DNA from: Marsupella aquatica
Lineage: Eukaryota > Marchantiophyta
Assembly (NCBI GenBank): GCA_973895155.1
Contig: OZ316891.1
Span: forward strand, 31,434,001-31,498,000
DNA: 64,000 nt
Reading direction: 5' to 3'
The notes below the pieces were generated by a model. That model made no database searches. It was not told where the DNA came from and was given only the letters and a program-made list of their open reading frames with translations. Both the position numbers and the translations under genes were made by a program. Shown here in pieces: positions 21,603 to 33,947 of the stretch. How positions within the stretch are numbered: position 1 is the first letter of the stretch; each line of letters begins with the position of its first letter.

Positions 21603-23828
21603 TTACTGTGTAGAGTACCAGTTGTACCATCTTGAAAATTGGTAGAGCTGAACTGTCTCATTTGCAGCATGACATGTGAACAACAAGTAGTTTCGAGGTT
21701 GTACCATCCATGCAAACCTCATGAACAATGCTGAATAAATGCACATCACTAGAATGCAGCACAACACAGTGAAAAACTGCAATTAGTTTGAGACCCGGTT
21801 GAGGTACATGTTATCTCATCAGAAAGCACACAAGATAACTACTAAGCAATCCTGCCTAAATGATTCTCAAGCATCCTCACAAGTAGTAAGCAGAGTGACA
21901 GCTCGTCTTTGGACGCACAAAACAGAAGTGAGAAGTTTAGTTGGTTGACATGACTGTTAGATATTGTACTTTGTCTGTCTAGTTTCCCTACAATCTACAA
22001 AACAATGCGTAAGCTACCAGCTCAAGATGGATCTCAGAATTAGATTGCTCAACGAACACTATCCTTCACATCGCATTAATACACCTCCCATTTAACTCTA
22101 AAAGTCGCAGATACCCATGATGGAAGATTAGATATTGTCAGATGAAACTGAAATAAATTTCTATATTCTTCTGCGGTCCCCCATCCCATTAACCCCAAAA
22201 GGATGGCAGATCAATCTTCAAGAATCTAATGCAAGTATGCGAAGATTGAGAAAAGACAGTGAAGTAAGCGATCGCCTACAATGTGAATTAGGGCAAGGAT
22301 TATGACCGCCAATCGGTTTTCGTCAGATTCTGACTTACTTTAACAGCCAGGCAAAACAAGTCTTGGCCAAATTTATTTGCAGCTTCATTAGAATCCTTCT
22401 CTTTCTTGACGGAGATAGTTAGTCTCAGTTCAGAACGTATGAAAGTTGGAACTAAGGGACTCCTATTACACAAGGACGTGACTGTAGGTGGTGAGCGTTT
22501 CTCAAACCTCCGGTCATGTTGCCAGAAATAACCTCCGGTGGTTTGCTCATGTCCGCTACTCCCTGTAAACAAATACACAGAACCAAAATCCTAGTTACAT
22601 AGTGGCATGCTCGAGTCTTCATGTACCTAACTTTCAAGAATAATCGCTCTCGAAAAGGTCCACAGCCATGGAATCCTTCTCTTTACAAGGTTCAACATGG
22701 AGGATATAAAACGTCTTTTCCGTTATTCTAAGAATGCTACTGACTCTACTCCTTGGATTGTAGCTTCGGCCTGTCTTTGCCGTGAGACAAGTTTCAATGT
22801 AAGACGCAAATACCGCCAGTGTGTCATTTCTCTGCGTCTACAATCGTTCGCCTGTCTAGTTCAATACTATCGACAACAGCTCAGGAGTTCCAGGCGCTTT
22901 CGAAAACAAACTTGCTCATCTTGTCAGTCATCCTCCCTTGAACCTGAACTAGGACTATTCTAATCAACAGATTTCTCACAACAGTGTCATCCCTTGCTCA
23001 ATTCTCGTTAATGATTATTCTCAGGATTCGGACACTACGACGATGAGAGCAACTCCCAACAATGGTCAAGTGACGTGTGAGTTTTGACTAAGTACAAATT
23101 TCGTCTGGTAACTTTAGGACATAGCACCCGGCCGATCCTGCTGGTCCAATTAAACCGAAATTGATAAGTGGCAAGACGCCTTAGGTTCAGCTTCACGAAG
23201 AGCTGGCTTGGATGGGAGGACCTTAGATGCGTCATGAACCAGTTAATATGAACGGGATCTCCGATGTATTTCCATGTTCAAGGTAGAACTAGCTCTCAAA
23301 TTCTACCCGCTACTGCACAGCCCGAACCATAAGTAACGCGTTCCTCGAACAGTCCCATCCCATCCACCTGCGCCAGTTAGGATACTTTCCTTCACGGCAG
23401 ATTGCCTACTCAGATTCCTTGTAACCTAGTCATAGGACCATTGAAGCAGGGAACCAGAATTGATGCTTCAGCCCCAATGAGTCTCATCAAGGGAATGCAG
23501 AGAATTATCATTCACGGACAATGCTAAACACTGTGCCGGGACTCGCAACTGCAGAGCTCCACTGCTGGGACGCTAGATTTATTCTTGTCAATACAAGACG
23601 AGATGAGGAGGAGCACGAAACTGCCTCACTGGAGGGCAGTCGAGAAAATAGCGAAGTGCAATTCCAGTGCGTGAAAAAGAAAGACTCTAATGTTTCCACT
23701 AAGCAGAGGTGGGGAACGGGAGAAAAGAGAAGTACAGCAGCAACAAACCCCCAGTTCGCAACAGGCCCCCAGAAATGGGTCGTCTTGGGACCGACGGGGC
23801 TGTTCCAGAACGCTTTCATTGCCGCCAT
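21603..23828 (-). CDS. MPC1: Mitochondrial pyruvate carrier 1 (MPC1)
   Basis: MPC1 pairs with MPC2 in the inner mitochondrial membrane to import pyruvate. Exons 23828-23736, 22562-22508 and 21748-21603 join in phase at GT-AG sites. They read [20 protein letters not shown], then [47 protein letters not shown] and RNYLL...[15 protein letters not shown]. The first exon holds the amphipathic start, and the hydrophobic stretches fit the family's short helices. With the TAA at 21603 the protein is 97 aa, about ten residues shorter than usual plant MPC1. A GT directly after SRW (AGATG|GTACAA) could instead splice to an unidentified last exon. The family is certain; the C-terminus is not. A pentanucleotide repeat precedes the start codon. 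Confidence 0.9.
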
Positions 23829-23835
23829 GACTGCT

Positions 23836-23861
23836 GCTCTGCTCTGCTCTGCTCTGCTCTG
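23836..23861. repeat. (CTCTG)n microsatellite in MPC1 5' region
   Basis: About five CTCTG units lie 8 bp upstream of the MPC1 start codon, AGAGC-type on the transcribed strand. This places a length-variable repeat in the probable 5' UTR. Confidence 0.8.
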
Positions 23862-25202
23862 GAAGTCTGCAAAGGGCACAATCAATCAGCCCCCAAACCG
23901 TCTAATTGTTCGAAGGATACAAATGAACAATTTACACCGACACAAACGAATCTCGTCTGAAGCACAGACGGAGAAAATAAGTGCATGCACTCACCAGACA
24001 ACACCCGTCGAGACAATTTGGACGAGAACCGAGATGATTGTGGGTTACTATCGTCGAGGAAGGTTTATGTAGTTGAGCACCCCGAAAGGGACCACACCGA
24101 TCTCGAAAGCTGTTAGTCCTCCGATGCACTCGACTCTGTTTTTGCATTGAAAAATGACTCTGACGTCCAACAGGGACGAGTCCCAGAGGACCAACGAACA
24201 TTATGACCCTCAAAACTCTTCCCTCAAAACGGGGTATGACTAATTGACCCCTGAGGACCAGTCATGTGTTTGTATGAGTTGTCTAGTTCTTTCGGGAAAA
24301 ACTTGATTTATATATTGTGTTGTTTCTCAAAGAACGATTGCCAAACAGCTCCATTAACCCTTGTTCAATTGTCCTAAGAAAAACTGTGTCAAAGCATGAT
24401 TACCCATACACCTCTTCCTTCCACAAGAATTTGGCTCCCTTCCACATTTCAGACTCCATGGCTCAAATGTATCCAACTCACACTTCACCCTTAATAAACC
24501 TCCACTCGCCCAGAAGTTGTGGGAGAAGAAAATAGTCACTTTTATACCTTAACTAATTTTGGTGAACTGGATCCACCAAGTTCTGAAAATGGACAGTAGC
24601 GATTCAGTGGGCCCTATCCCTGTACCTCTAACCTTGGGATGGATAGGTGCAAAATTTAGACTCTTTTAGTGTGCTAAGAGAAGGCACCCAATTCTATGCT
24701 TGTGCTTGAGGGCTGAAGAAGAAAGCAAGGTTTGGCATCATTGGGAGGGATAATCAGGCGGTTTGTTTTTGAAGCGCAAGTGCAGTGCACAAATGGATAA
24801 TCAAGTGAGGTGTTTGAGAATCCCACTGACCAACTGGAACAATCCAAGGAGAACCCTAAACCGCCACCCGCATGAGTAACTTACTTAAACCAAGGCTCTC
24901 CATGGTGTCAACCCCCCCCCCCCCCCCCCCCCAAACACACACACACACACACCATCACAACAACAACAAGCAACTCTGAAGAATAAGAAAGACTAGCCTT
25001 GAGTACCCTTTCCTTGAATGGAAAGAGAGGGATGAGGACAAAAAAGTAACTTGTCACAAAAAGAGTCCTGGCTGTTTTGGTTCATAGTTCCGACTCTGTG
25101 TTTTGTGACTTAGAGAAGAGTCATGGTCTAGAGGCTTCACTCTAGACTGTAGTCCTTAAAAGTGGCTTCCTTTTGCAAATAATTAGTAAGATATTCTAGA
25201 AC
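23862..25202. other. Intergenic upstream of MPC1
   Basis: No gene recognised. Open frames around 23.5-24.2 kb are antisense to MPC1 exon 1 or lie in its upstream region. A simple-sequence tract is at 24912-24953. Confidence 0.4.
24912..24953. repeat. Poly(C) tract followed by (CA)n
   Basis: A run of 21 C residues is followed by AAA and about nine CA dinucleotides. Long C runs are prone to sequencing and assembly error, so the exact length is unreliable. Confidence 0.85.
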
Positions 25203-25582
25203 ACTAGCCCCAACTACCTGTTCTTTGAACGGGAATAGCAGGGAATACAATAAAAATGTCACCAAAACATATTCCTTATTTACATTTTTTGAAGGTTAAT
25301 GAAATGATAAAAAGATCATCATGTGTGTTACCATTTTAATAATCATACATAACATACCATACTCTTTTCTATGAACATCCCTCTTTCTATGCACATATGT
25401 TATGGTGGGGGCATAGAGCTCATTTCTTAGTATATATAGAAATCATGACACAAAGCATGCATGATTATCATTTGACATACATCATAGTCATGAGTTTTCA
25501 CATCCACATGATGAGCCATAGAGTTATGGTCTAGAGGCTTCACTCTAGAAGCCTAGGCCCTAACTCTAGCTTGTAGTTAACG
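25203..25582 (-). repeat. Dispersed repeat, copy 2 (empty MITE site)
   Basis: Inverted counterpart of 18046-18597. It lacks the 172-bp MITE and so preserves the pre-insertion site at about 25554-25573. A GGTCTAGAGGCTTCACTCTAG block occurs both in it and about 400 bp to its left, near 25118-25140. Confidence 0.8.
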
Positions 25583-28386
25583 CTTTATATATAAGATGTG
25601 ATGCAATCTCCACCGTCATGTTGTCTAATAAGTTGCAAGTTATCTGGGGACGGCTCTCTATAGCTAAGCCACTCACTCAACCATGACTGGCCAAGCTTCT
25701 CAAGATTTAGGGCAGGAAAGCATCTTTCTATTGTTCACCATTATAATCTTCCCAGCCTGCCAAATGGTTAGTGATGCTTGCACTCTTACAACAAGGAGCA
25801 TTTTCTTAAGATGGTTAAAGATATCCGGAAAGTCAGAAAATCTTGGGTGAGTGGAGGGTAGTTAGCATAAGCCCATGATGAACCGGTTCAGAACCAGCTC
25901 AGGTTTGTTTAGTCGAGAGTTTAATTGCATACAAAGTGACCAAGAGGGGGCCGGGGCAAGAAACATTTTTGGTATGTAGTGAGTGGAACAAAGTTTTCAA
26001 GCTGGGATTAGGGATTTCTCCAAGATCATAGGCACTGCAAGCACATCAAGGGGGAGGATTGAAATGGCTGCACAGAGGGAGCTTCACAGTTGGTCAATAG
26101 TTTTGGGTGCAGGCAGCATGGAAGCACTCACAAGAGGCACTAAAAAGAAAGGTATGTTCAAGATGAGAGAAAATCAACAATTATAGGTGATTTGGGAGTA
26201 AATGCAGTGCATCCTCAATGCTCTCACCTCCGAGTACACCTGCAGAGTGTCCAGTACTAGGGGGGCTCAATTGCAGGAGCAAAATGCCTTGCATCGCCCA
26301 TCAATCTTGAGCCGGTGAGCAATGTTGCACCAACAGCTGAGGTGGGCGTCCAAAACAATCATCGTATGGGCCTTAACATTACTTCATATCTGTCATTCAG
26401 CAAACGATGAGTGCAAAAGTATGTCGATTCAACTTGCTGTAGGATTTGTTGAATTTGTGTTGTAGCTCCAAACTGGTTAGATGAATAATAAAGTGGAAAC
26501 ATGAAGTGTATTTAAGAATTGGTTTAGAATGTTTGTCTGCAAATAAGTACCTGCCACCAATCAAGATGGTTACTATCAATCTCAACATTGAAACACGAAA
26601 TCAATTTGGTCAGTAGATGCCTTTGACATTGCTTGTTTGAATGTATTTAATTCCTACTCTACTGAACACAACCCTTAGCTTATCCTCTATGAGAGCATTC
26701 TCTTGGGTTCTGAAGAATGTACCCATACTTCGCATTTTGTGATGAAAATTGAAGACCAACCAAGACCATTTCAATTGAGCTCTTTTTCAATTGCTAGCAT
26801 CTTGGATGTCTCTCTACTTGACATTGTGATGCAGTGGTCAGAAATTGGCCTTTTGTTTACATGTGAGTTTGGCTTCAATCAATTTGGTATTGCTCTGCTG
26901 TCCCACTTTCTCATTAGGTATGGCTCATCTCACAGTGGAGACCTTGGACAAGAAGGTTAAGGAGCTTGCATTCCCGAATCACAACTTTGTTTGCCTTGAT
27001 ACCACCATAGACTAGCTATCCACTGTTGATGCAGAGGTAGAAAATCTAGTGTTGGGCATATGGTAATTGGAAGCCCCCTATAGATCATCCCGTTGGATAG
27101 TAGCAGCAACAACGAGGAAGATGAGCCTCTTAAAGAATTCATGGGTGCTATCTTGGAGAGTGAAGATTATGTAAGCAAGAATTCTGGACAAAGTTAAGAG
27201 GTGCAGCCCAAGTGGAAACAAAAGCACCAAGACATGAGCGTGAGGTTCAATGTCAGAAGCTAAAAAATGAATTTAGCAAAGGTTGAAAGCAAAAAGTGAA
27301 GCAACTTGTCCCAACTAAGGTGTGGGAGAAGATCTATGCTAACTAAAAGGCAATATTTCCAAGATGACCATTTGAGGAGACTCTTAAAGACCTTCTAAGG
27401 AACAACCTCAAAGACATGCAGTCAGGGGTGAATAACCCTTAGATTGGGGACGGGGCAACATTACACGATGCAAACCTCATGTTTAAGCTGAAGGAAATAG
27501 GCCTATTTGTTTTTTAAAGCTGACCAATCAATAAAACTTGCCCTATTTGTTCTTCCACAAAACTTGGGAAGTATTCTGTCACACCCATTTAAATGGGCCT
27601 ATACTTTGTTGCATGTGATGTGCCACTTCTGTGGAAAGTGACCCCCCCCCAGATGTAAGCTTGTTTTATTGAACTATTTGGAGCCATGAAGAGTTGCACA
27701 TTGGAATAGATAGATGAGAGGACAAAAATTAAATGAATGATTCCAAATGGAGTGAATTTTAAAGATAGTTAGGACAATTTCATTGAAGAAAAATATGAGT
27801 ACATTATGATAATATCAAGGGTAATTCTCCATGCAAACTGTTTCCCTTAATAACTCTACGTCTATACAATATATGTACAATTTCATATAGTTCATGCAAA
27901 ATCACTTTGTCCATAGTAGTTGAAAGGTCTTACATTCCCTTAGTATTTTTCTACCCATTGTAATTATGGTGTTTCTCACCTTTGCTCGTTACTCCTCTAT
28001 CCATAGTAGCCTAGCCAAAGTGTTTAGTTACTTTGGTAAATGTTAGAGAAGTTGCAAAGTTTCTTGTGTTTCTTATGTTACCTTGATAAGTGTTAGAATT
28101 TGAAGAGCGTCTTTTACTTGTAATTATTTCAAAAATATGTAAATTAAATTAAAAAAATTAATCTAGTAGAATTTACCCCTCCACATTCTATAATGAATAA
28201 CCCAACCAAAATGGCCAATAATTCACTGTGGCTTTGATGGAAGTGTAGCTTTACTTAATCCTCTAGCACATCCTCCAAACCAAAACAATATTCAAATTTA
28301 AGAACATCAAGTTCTTACAAATTACACTCAAATTTATGGTCCATGGGGGTTCCAAACGACAGGTTTCAAAAGACCAACGTTGTGCT
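25583..28386. other. Intergenic, no gene recognised
   Basis: Only short frames broken by stops are seen. A stretch at about 26.9-27.5 kb has a purine-rich coding-like feel on the plus strand (Glu/Lys-rich frames with many stops) and may be an old transposable-element remnant, but no domain can be named. The Copia element begins at 28387. Confidence 0.4.
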
Positions 28387-28679
28387 TGTTAGGTATTGCT
28401 CTTAGTCTTGTGACTCTTGAGCTAACCACAGTTAGGCTAACTCAGGTTAGGACTTAGCTAAGGTTAGCGGCAGTGCTATTGTGTATATAGCCAGGGCTGG
28501 TGCCAGTCCCTGGGGGATCTTCATTTTATTGTTGGAGTTGGGCAAGAGAGAAGTAAAGGTCTCTTGCTTTCCTGTGGATGTAGCCTCGGTCATGAGGTGA
28601 ACCACGTACTCGCTGTGTCGACTACTTTGTATGGTGTTCACATGTGCATGGTGTCTCAGGATAGGGATTATCCCCAACA
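28387..28679 (+). repeat. Copia 5' LTR
   Basis: 293 bp, TGTTAGG...CCCCAACA. It aligns end to end with 39291-39586. It would carry the promoter and polyadenylation signals of the element. Confidence 0.95.
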
Positions 28680-28681
28680 AG

Positions 28682-28693
28682 TGGTATCAGAGC
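28682..28693 (+). promoter_or_regulatory. Primer-binding site (initiator tRNA-Met type)
   Basis: TGGTATCAGAGC, the standard plant Copia sequence complementary to the 3' end of initiator methionine tRNA, lies two bases after the 5' LTR. Confidence 0.95.
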
Positions 28694-30800
28694 ATGTCTG
28701 GGAGGTGACACCGTGGTGACAAGAGTTTTCTTGTGTAATCGACGGTCTGAAGATCCCGGGGGGGTTTACTCGCATGAAACTTGTTTGAGGGGGACTCATC
28801 GGATAGAGCGTTGTGAGGGCTTTCTAACGGCAGTTAGAAATCATTGATCGGATTTCTGAGTGAGAAGTAATCGTGGAAATCATTTTTTCGTGGAGTTTTC
28901 GTGTTCGACAGTTTTTTTGTGGGAGAGACCAGAGTTCATTTTTGCAACGGTGTGAGCTGTGCGGTGCGGGAGGCGTCGCATGTTATAGCTCAAGTTGAAG
29001 GTTGAAGCGAGCTGGTCGTTTTGGTACCTGGTTTGCTAGCGTTTGTGGAGCGAGTGCATCGTGACAAGTGAAAGTTGAGCTCTGGTTTTTTGACAAGCTA
29101 TGGTGCTTGTTTTTCCCTGAACCGGATTACTCGTCGTGACGCTTGACTCGGAGGAAGAAATGCAAAGTGTTTGGGCTCAACGGGGAGATCGCGGTGAAGT
29201 GATCATTTTGAGTCCGGGATTGGCACTTGACGCGGAGAGAGTGTGATGCGACAAAAGTTTTTTCTCTGTTGGAGCTGCAGACTGTGCCGGTGTCCGGGGA
29301 CCAGTTTAAAGCGGTGTAAAAGTGGACTTTTAATGTTTTTAGGGACTTGGTTATATCATTGTATTTTCATAGGTTGGTTCAATCTTTCTTAACCCTACTC
29401 AGTTCTCATTTTAAATACCAAATTACACTAAGTTATTCTTATTTAAAATGCTAAACCATCACTTCCAACTATATTCAATGCATCATTTTCATCTCCACAA
29501 CAACTAAGCATTCACAACAACATCTCATCATTTTCATCACAACAAAATAGTCCAAACTCATCATATATTTCATTTATTCTCAAAAAGAAGAAGTCTTGGT
29601 TTGGATTTACAAAATGTTTATTCGGTTGCTCATTCTCTAACTCGAGTTTCCATACTAAGCTCAGTTCAGGTAAATAGGTCAGGTCTCGGCCTCAAGCTCA
29701 TCAATGGTTTCCCCCAAGCACTTTGAACACAACTTCAGCCTCCATCGAGCTTCCCTCATGTCCTCGTTTTTCTTGCGCTCATCCTCTTGACCCTTCTTCC
29801 TCCTCTTCTCCAGTTTCCAGTCCCACAACAAAAAAAACTTACGGCCGGTAACCTCAAACCCCATGGCAACGGACTATCCCTAGTTTAAAAATGGACTCAA
29901 TCACCGGGTTCCACTCATCAAATGAAGTCAACTTCCTTAATTCAAACTCTCTACAAAAACTCCACAACATCAGATTTATAGTGCTCTAGGTAATCCATAA
30001 CTCTAGTTGGAATTTCTTAACTAATTCCATGAAAGGCTCATCTCTCCTCTTAAGGGCATTCTGTTGCTTCATTCAGGTTCAAACTTTATGTTTTCACTTC
30101 TCAAACAGACCCACGGTACATTCCCAATGAACTCATTATCTCTGATCTGTTCTCATCAGTCGAAGCTTTACAAAAGGTCCTTCGTCTTTGTCTTTACAGC
30201 ATTCAGTTCCTTTACATTTTCCTTGTCTGCCTTAAACACTTGTCGAAATCCCTTCTTCATCGGTTTCAATGATCGGGCGCTCGTCTCTTATTCAATTTTC
30301 ATCTACCCCAGCGCTGTTCCTTTCTACGTTTGAATTTCTCTCTCGCCCCACCTCACCTCTGCATTTTATTTTATTTTATTTTATTTTTCTTTGTGCTTTC
30401 AAAATGACATCAGTCTTCTCCCGAGCTAATCTTCAGCTTTTTCTTAGCTCATCGTTTGTCTAGCTTAACCTTTGCCATTGCAACTCGTTCTCGTATCTCA
30501 AAAGTTTTCTCCTCAGGCTCTCCACTGATCGCGCTCGCTCATACACACCTCAATTTCCCTTTTTCCCTAGATCCTCTTCTTCTTAGCACTCCTGAACTTC
30601 ATCTGCGCCATCACCTCCTTTCAACAACATTTATTCTCATCCCTTACATTCACCGTCGAATTCCGTAACTCAATCTCAGTTGTCGTGCGCATACACATCG
30701 TTGTCACATACATCCAAACATAGTCACACTGGCACATCACAAACACCAGAGAATGGAATACAAGTGGAACTCATGTCCACACATGTCCAAAACCCACAAT

Positions 30801-30952
30801 AATCTCAATACAATTGGCACAACTATCCCGGTCAACAATATCCCATCGATCCCGCACCGATCCGATCACACACATATGTCGAGCCAATGCACCTTGCACT
30901 TAAGGAATCCACGCTACATAGAGAGAGCTCTCAGCCACCATAGCCACCACAT
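30801..30952. repeat. Direct repeat, unit 1 (~148 bp)
   Basis: It starts AATCTCAATACAAT and ends GCCACCATAGCCACCACA, matching 31959-32108 with few substitutions, including GTCAACAATATCCCATCGAT and ACATAGAGAGAGCTCTCAG. Flanking sequences are unrelated, so it may mark fragments of two LTR-like ends. Confidence 0.85.
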
Positions 30953-30962
30953 AGGAACTTGC

Positions 30963-31008
30963 TAGTTAAGCGCATGAGGGGAGGAATAGCTTTGGGATGG
31001 GTGACCTC
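30963..31008 (+). ncRNA. 5S-rRNA-like fragment (internal control region)
   Basis: AGTTAAGCG at 30964-30972 and ATGGGTGACCTC at 30997-31008 match the conserved box A and box C parts of plant 5S rRNA. They are separated by exactly 24 nt, as in genuine 5S, and the intervening bases match in part. The 5' half of 5S is not recognisable. 5S-derived sequence inside LTRs is known from Cassandra TRIM retrotransposons. Here it adjoins a direct-repeat unit whose partner copy lacks it. Confidence 0.55.
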
Positions 31009-31958
31009 TCACTTGTCATTATGCACCAAATCTGCCACTCCAAAATGGCAGCACTTGCAATTCTCCTCACGTACCAGCAAGCTGGCTTGCTGGCCTGCTC
31101 CTGCTCCGCCCTCACGCCCCTTGTCCCGAGTAACCACGAGTTGCCTCCAAGCCTCTAAACGCCGAGATGAGCCAAAGAGTGAGCCCTTCACGCCCGCAAC
31201 ACTTCGCTACGCTGAATCAAGTTTCAGATTCGGCAACATTCAGACTTCAACCTCGAGTTTCCTTCACGGAAATGTAGCGCATCGGCGCACTGCCATGTCA
31301 TAACGAATCCGCGATCCAGCCCTCATGAAATGGGCAACATTCCCGAGACGTTTCCCTTCGCAAACACGTAGGCGATAGTGCCTCCGCGCTACTGATCAGC
31401 AGCAGCCCGCCTCCGCACAGTCATCCACTACCAAAATAGCAACGTTCAAAGTTCTATTTCTTCAACAAAATGCAGAGGTCGACATGCAAGTTCTGCAAAT
31501 CGCTACACAGGCGGTGTCGTTGCGCGATTCAGCAACATCCACGGCTGTTTCCCTTGCAAAAATAGCAGATCGGCCGAACAGATTTGCATACAACAATGAT
31601 GTAGGCCCGATCTATCAACATCCGCACCTCAACAAGCCCGATCTACTTCACACAAATGCAAATAGTAGCATACTGTCCGTCAAATGGCAGCACATATCCC
31701 AAATCGACACTCTGTCTCCTTGCAAATCTGGCAAGATCTCCAATGATCTGTGATCTCTCTTCTCAAAACAGCTCGACAATGAGACACAAACTGCAGCAGA
31801 TCAAAATACTAACGATCTATTTAGTACGATTCGAGCTACCACGGATCCACGCAACAGCTTCAAACAATTTCCACGAGCCGTCGCCAACTCAATCGACATG
31901 AAATGAACTTCTGTTTGCACAGTCCGCACAGCAGAGTTCGCATCTGATCTTTCAATGT

Positions 31959-32108
31959 AATCTCAATACAATCGGCATAATGATCCCGGTCAACAATATC
32001 CCATCGATCCCGTACCGACCCGATCACACACATGTCGAGCCAACGCACCTTGCACTCAAGGAATCCACGCTACATAGAGAGAGCTCTCAGCCACCATAGC
32101 CACCACAC
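31959..32108. repeat. Direct repeat, unit 2 (~148 bp)
   Basis: Partner of 30801-30952, offset about 1.16 kb, same orientation. Read on the minus strand, the adjoining DNA near 32.26 kb contains TGTTAGAGTGT, reminiscent of an LTR start, but I could not confirm an LTR. Confidence 0.8.
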
Positions 32109-33947
32109 AAGCTCCCCTCTCCAAGGCTCAACATTGAAAGATAACCTTTCAATGCCTCACAAGAGAGAACTACCCTCTCACACAAACCTAATGGAACCTT
32201 ATCGGCTCATATAGCACACATACCAAACATACGGATCTAGATAGTATGATACACTCTAACACTACCTAGAATGGTGTGACACAGTTAACACTTTCGTTTA
32301 TCTTTGCATAAGTATTCTCCTGAAAAGTATCACCATCCACACTTTGACCGAATCTCTCCCCTTTTACCCGTTTCCCCTTGATCACCCGAGAGACCTCCCC
32401 ACAGCTTCCACGTTCAGCAGCTCGTGCATCTCACATTTTCCTCCGAATCCTTTCTCATTCTCTCTTGCGTCATTTCCTTACCACTGCCTCGAGTCTCAAC
32501 AAAAATTCCCTCTCAGTCCCAATGATCGGCCGTTCCTTCTTTTACTCCTCCGCTCCCAATGTGTGTCCACACCTTCTCCCGCATCCCGTCCTTCCTGAAC
32601 TGACCAGAAGCTACTTGACCTTCGGCCTTGCGCTCTTGAATGTCCCACGATTAATCTCTTAACAAAAAAAATTGTCCACATTCGATTGCCTCATTCTCAA
32701 CCTCTCCGAATCTCCATTGCGCACGACAACATTTCCCATAGCATTCAATCACCAATCCTTCAATCTTCAGATTACTAAATCTCACTAATTAGTCCTCTCG
32801 GATTTTTTGATCCACTTCCCACCATTCCACACAGCTCTATTGTTTCTCTCCCTAAATCTCAATAACGCACTTGGCCTCTCCTTGGAAATTTCATTCCGAC
32901 ATGTTCTCTGGAAAAGTTCTCAAACACTAACAATGAAAATCGAGCTTTTCCAATTCCTTCTCTGTTCTGAGCATCTCGCCAGCTTCACCTTGTTCACCAA
33001 AAAACCAAAAAAATCTCCCACACCAATCACCTCGCCCGTTCCCTTCCCCTGAACCACAAAGCGCGCACCCACTTCCATCGTTGCTATGCGTCCACCATAA
33101 CGCCGCTAGCGCACACAACATCATAAGGAAACGGTAGAATCCATCCGCGTCTCAACAACGTCCACGCCAATTGTCCAATTCCTTATTTTCCTCGTTCCAC
33201 AGGATCCCAAATCTTCTACACCGGCGATGACTTCGAGCACCAAACCACAATGGCTGTGCGTGTCCTCCACCCGGAAGCTCCAGACAATCAATAATAGCTC
33301 TCTTCCGTGGCAAGTCAAAAAGCTCCGTAACATCGCCACAATGCGCCAGCAACCACCTTTCGCTTAGAAAACCCATGCGTCACATCTCTTCCTTCGAAAG
33401 CTTTTCTTCCAAAATCCTGTCCCTCGCTGTAAATCTCCTTTTTCTTTTTAAGAGCTCTCCATAGCACTCTTCCTCTCGACATCAGCTTCTCATGAACTCC
33501 TTTTTCTATTTTCGTTCCTTCTTTCCTATCAACTCTTTCCCGAGAATCTCTCTAACGTTCTCCGCGCCTCTAACTGCCATCTCCAACATGTCCTTATGAA
33601 TTCAAATCCCCCCAGGCCGCCACATGTCACTTCCACAATAAATACCTCAAATCCCTTTAGCCTAAGCTTCAACTTTCACTTGTTTTATTCCTCTTTTGTC
33701 TTTTTATCCTTCAACTTTAACTCCTTTTTATTTCTTTCTCTTCACAACCTGAGATGCTTCCCAAACTGAACTAAAAGCAGGTCGTTATGTTCCGGCACAC
33801 TCCACTTCATCCGTCAAATATTTTCCCCGATGACACCGGTGCAATTCGACAACATTTCTTGTCAACGGTCGTCACTTTCTCGTGTGAAATGACATCGGTT
33901 TTTGTGAGTAACGCGACATTTTTTGTTTTAAAGGCAAATTTTGATTT

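Noticed and set aside
23521-24072. 183-codon plus-strand open frame
   Set aside because: It overlaps MPC1 exon 1 on the other strand, which is clearly the real gene; the frame contains no known motif.
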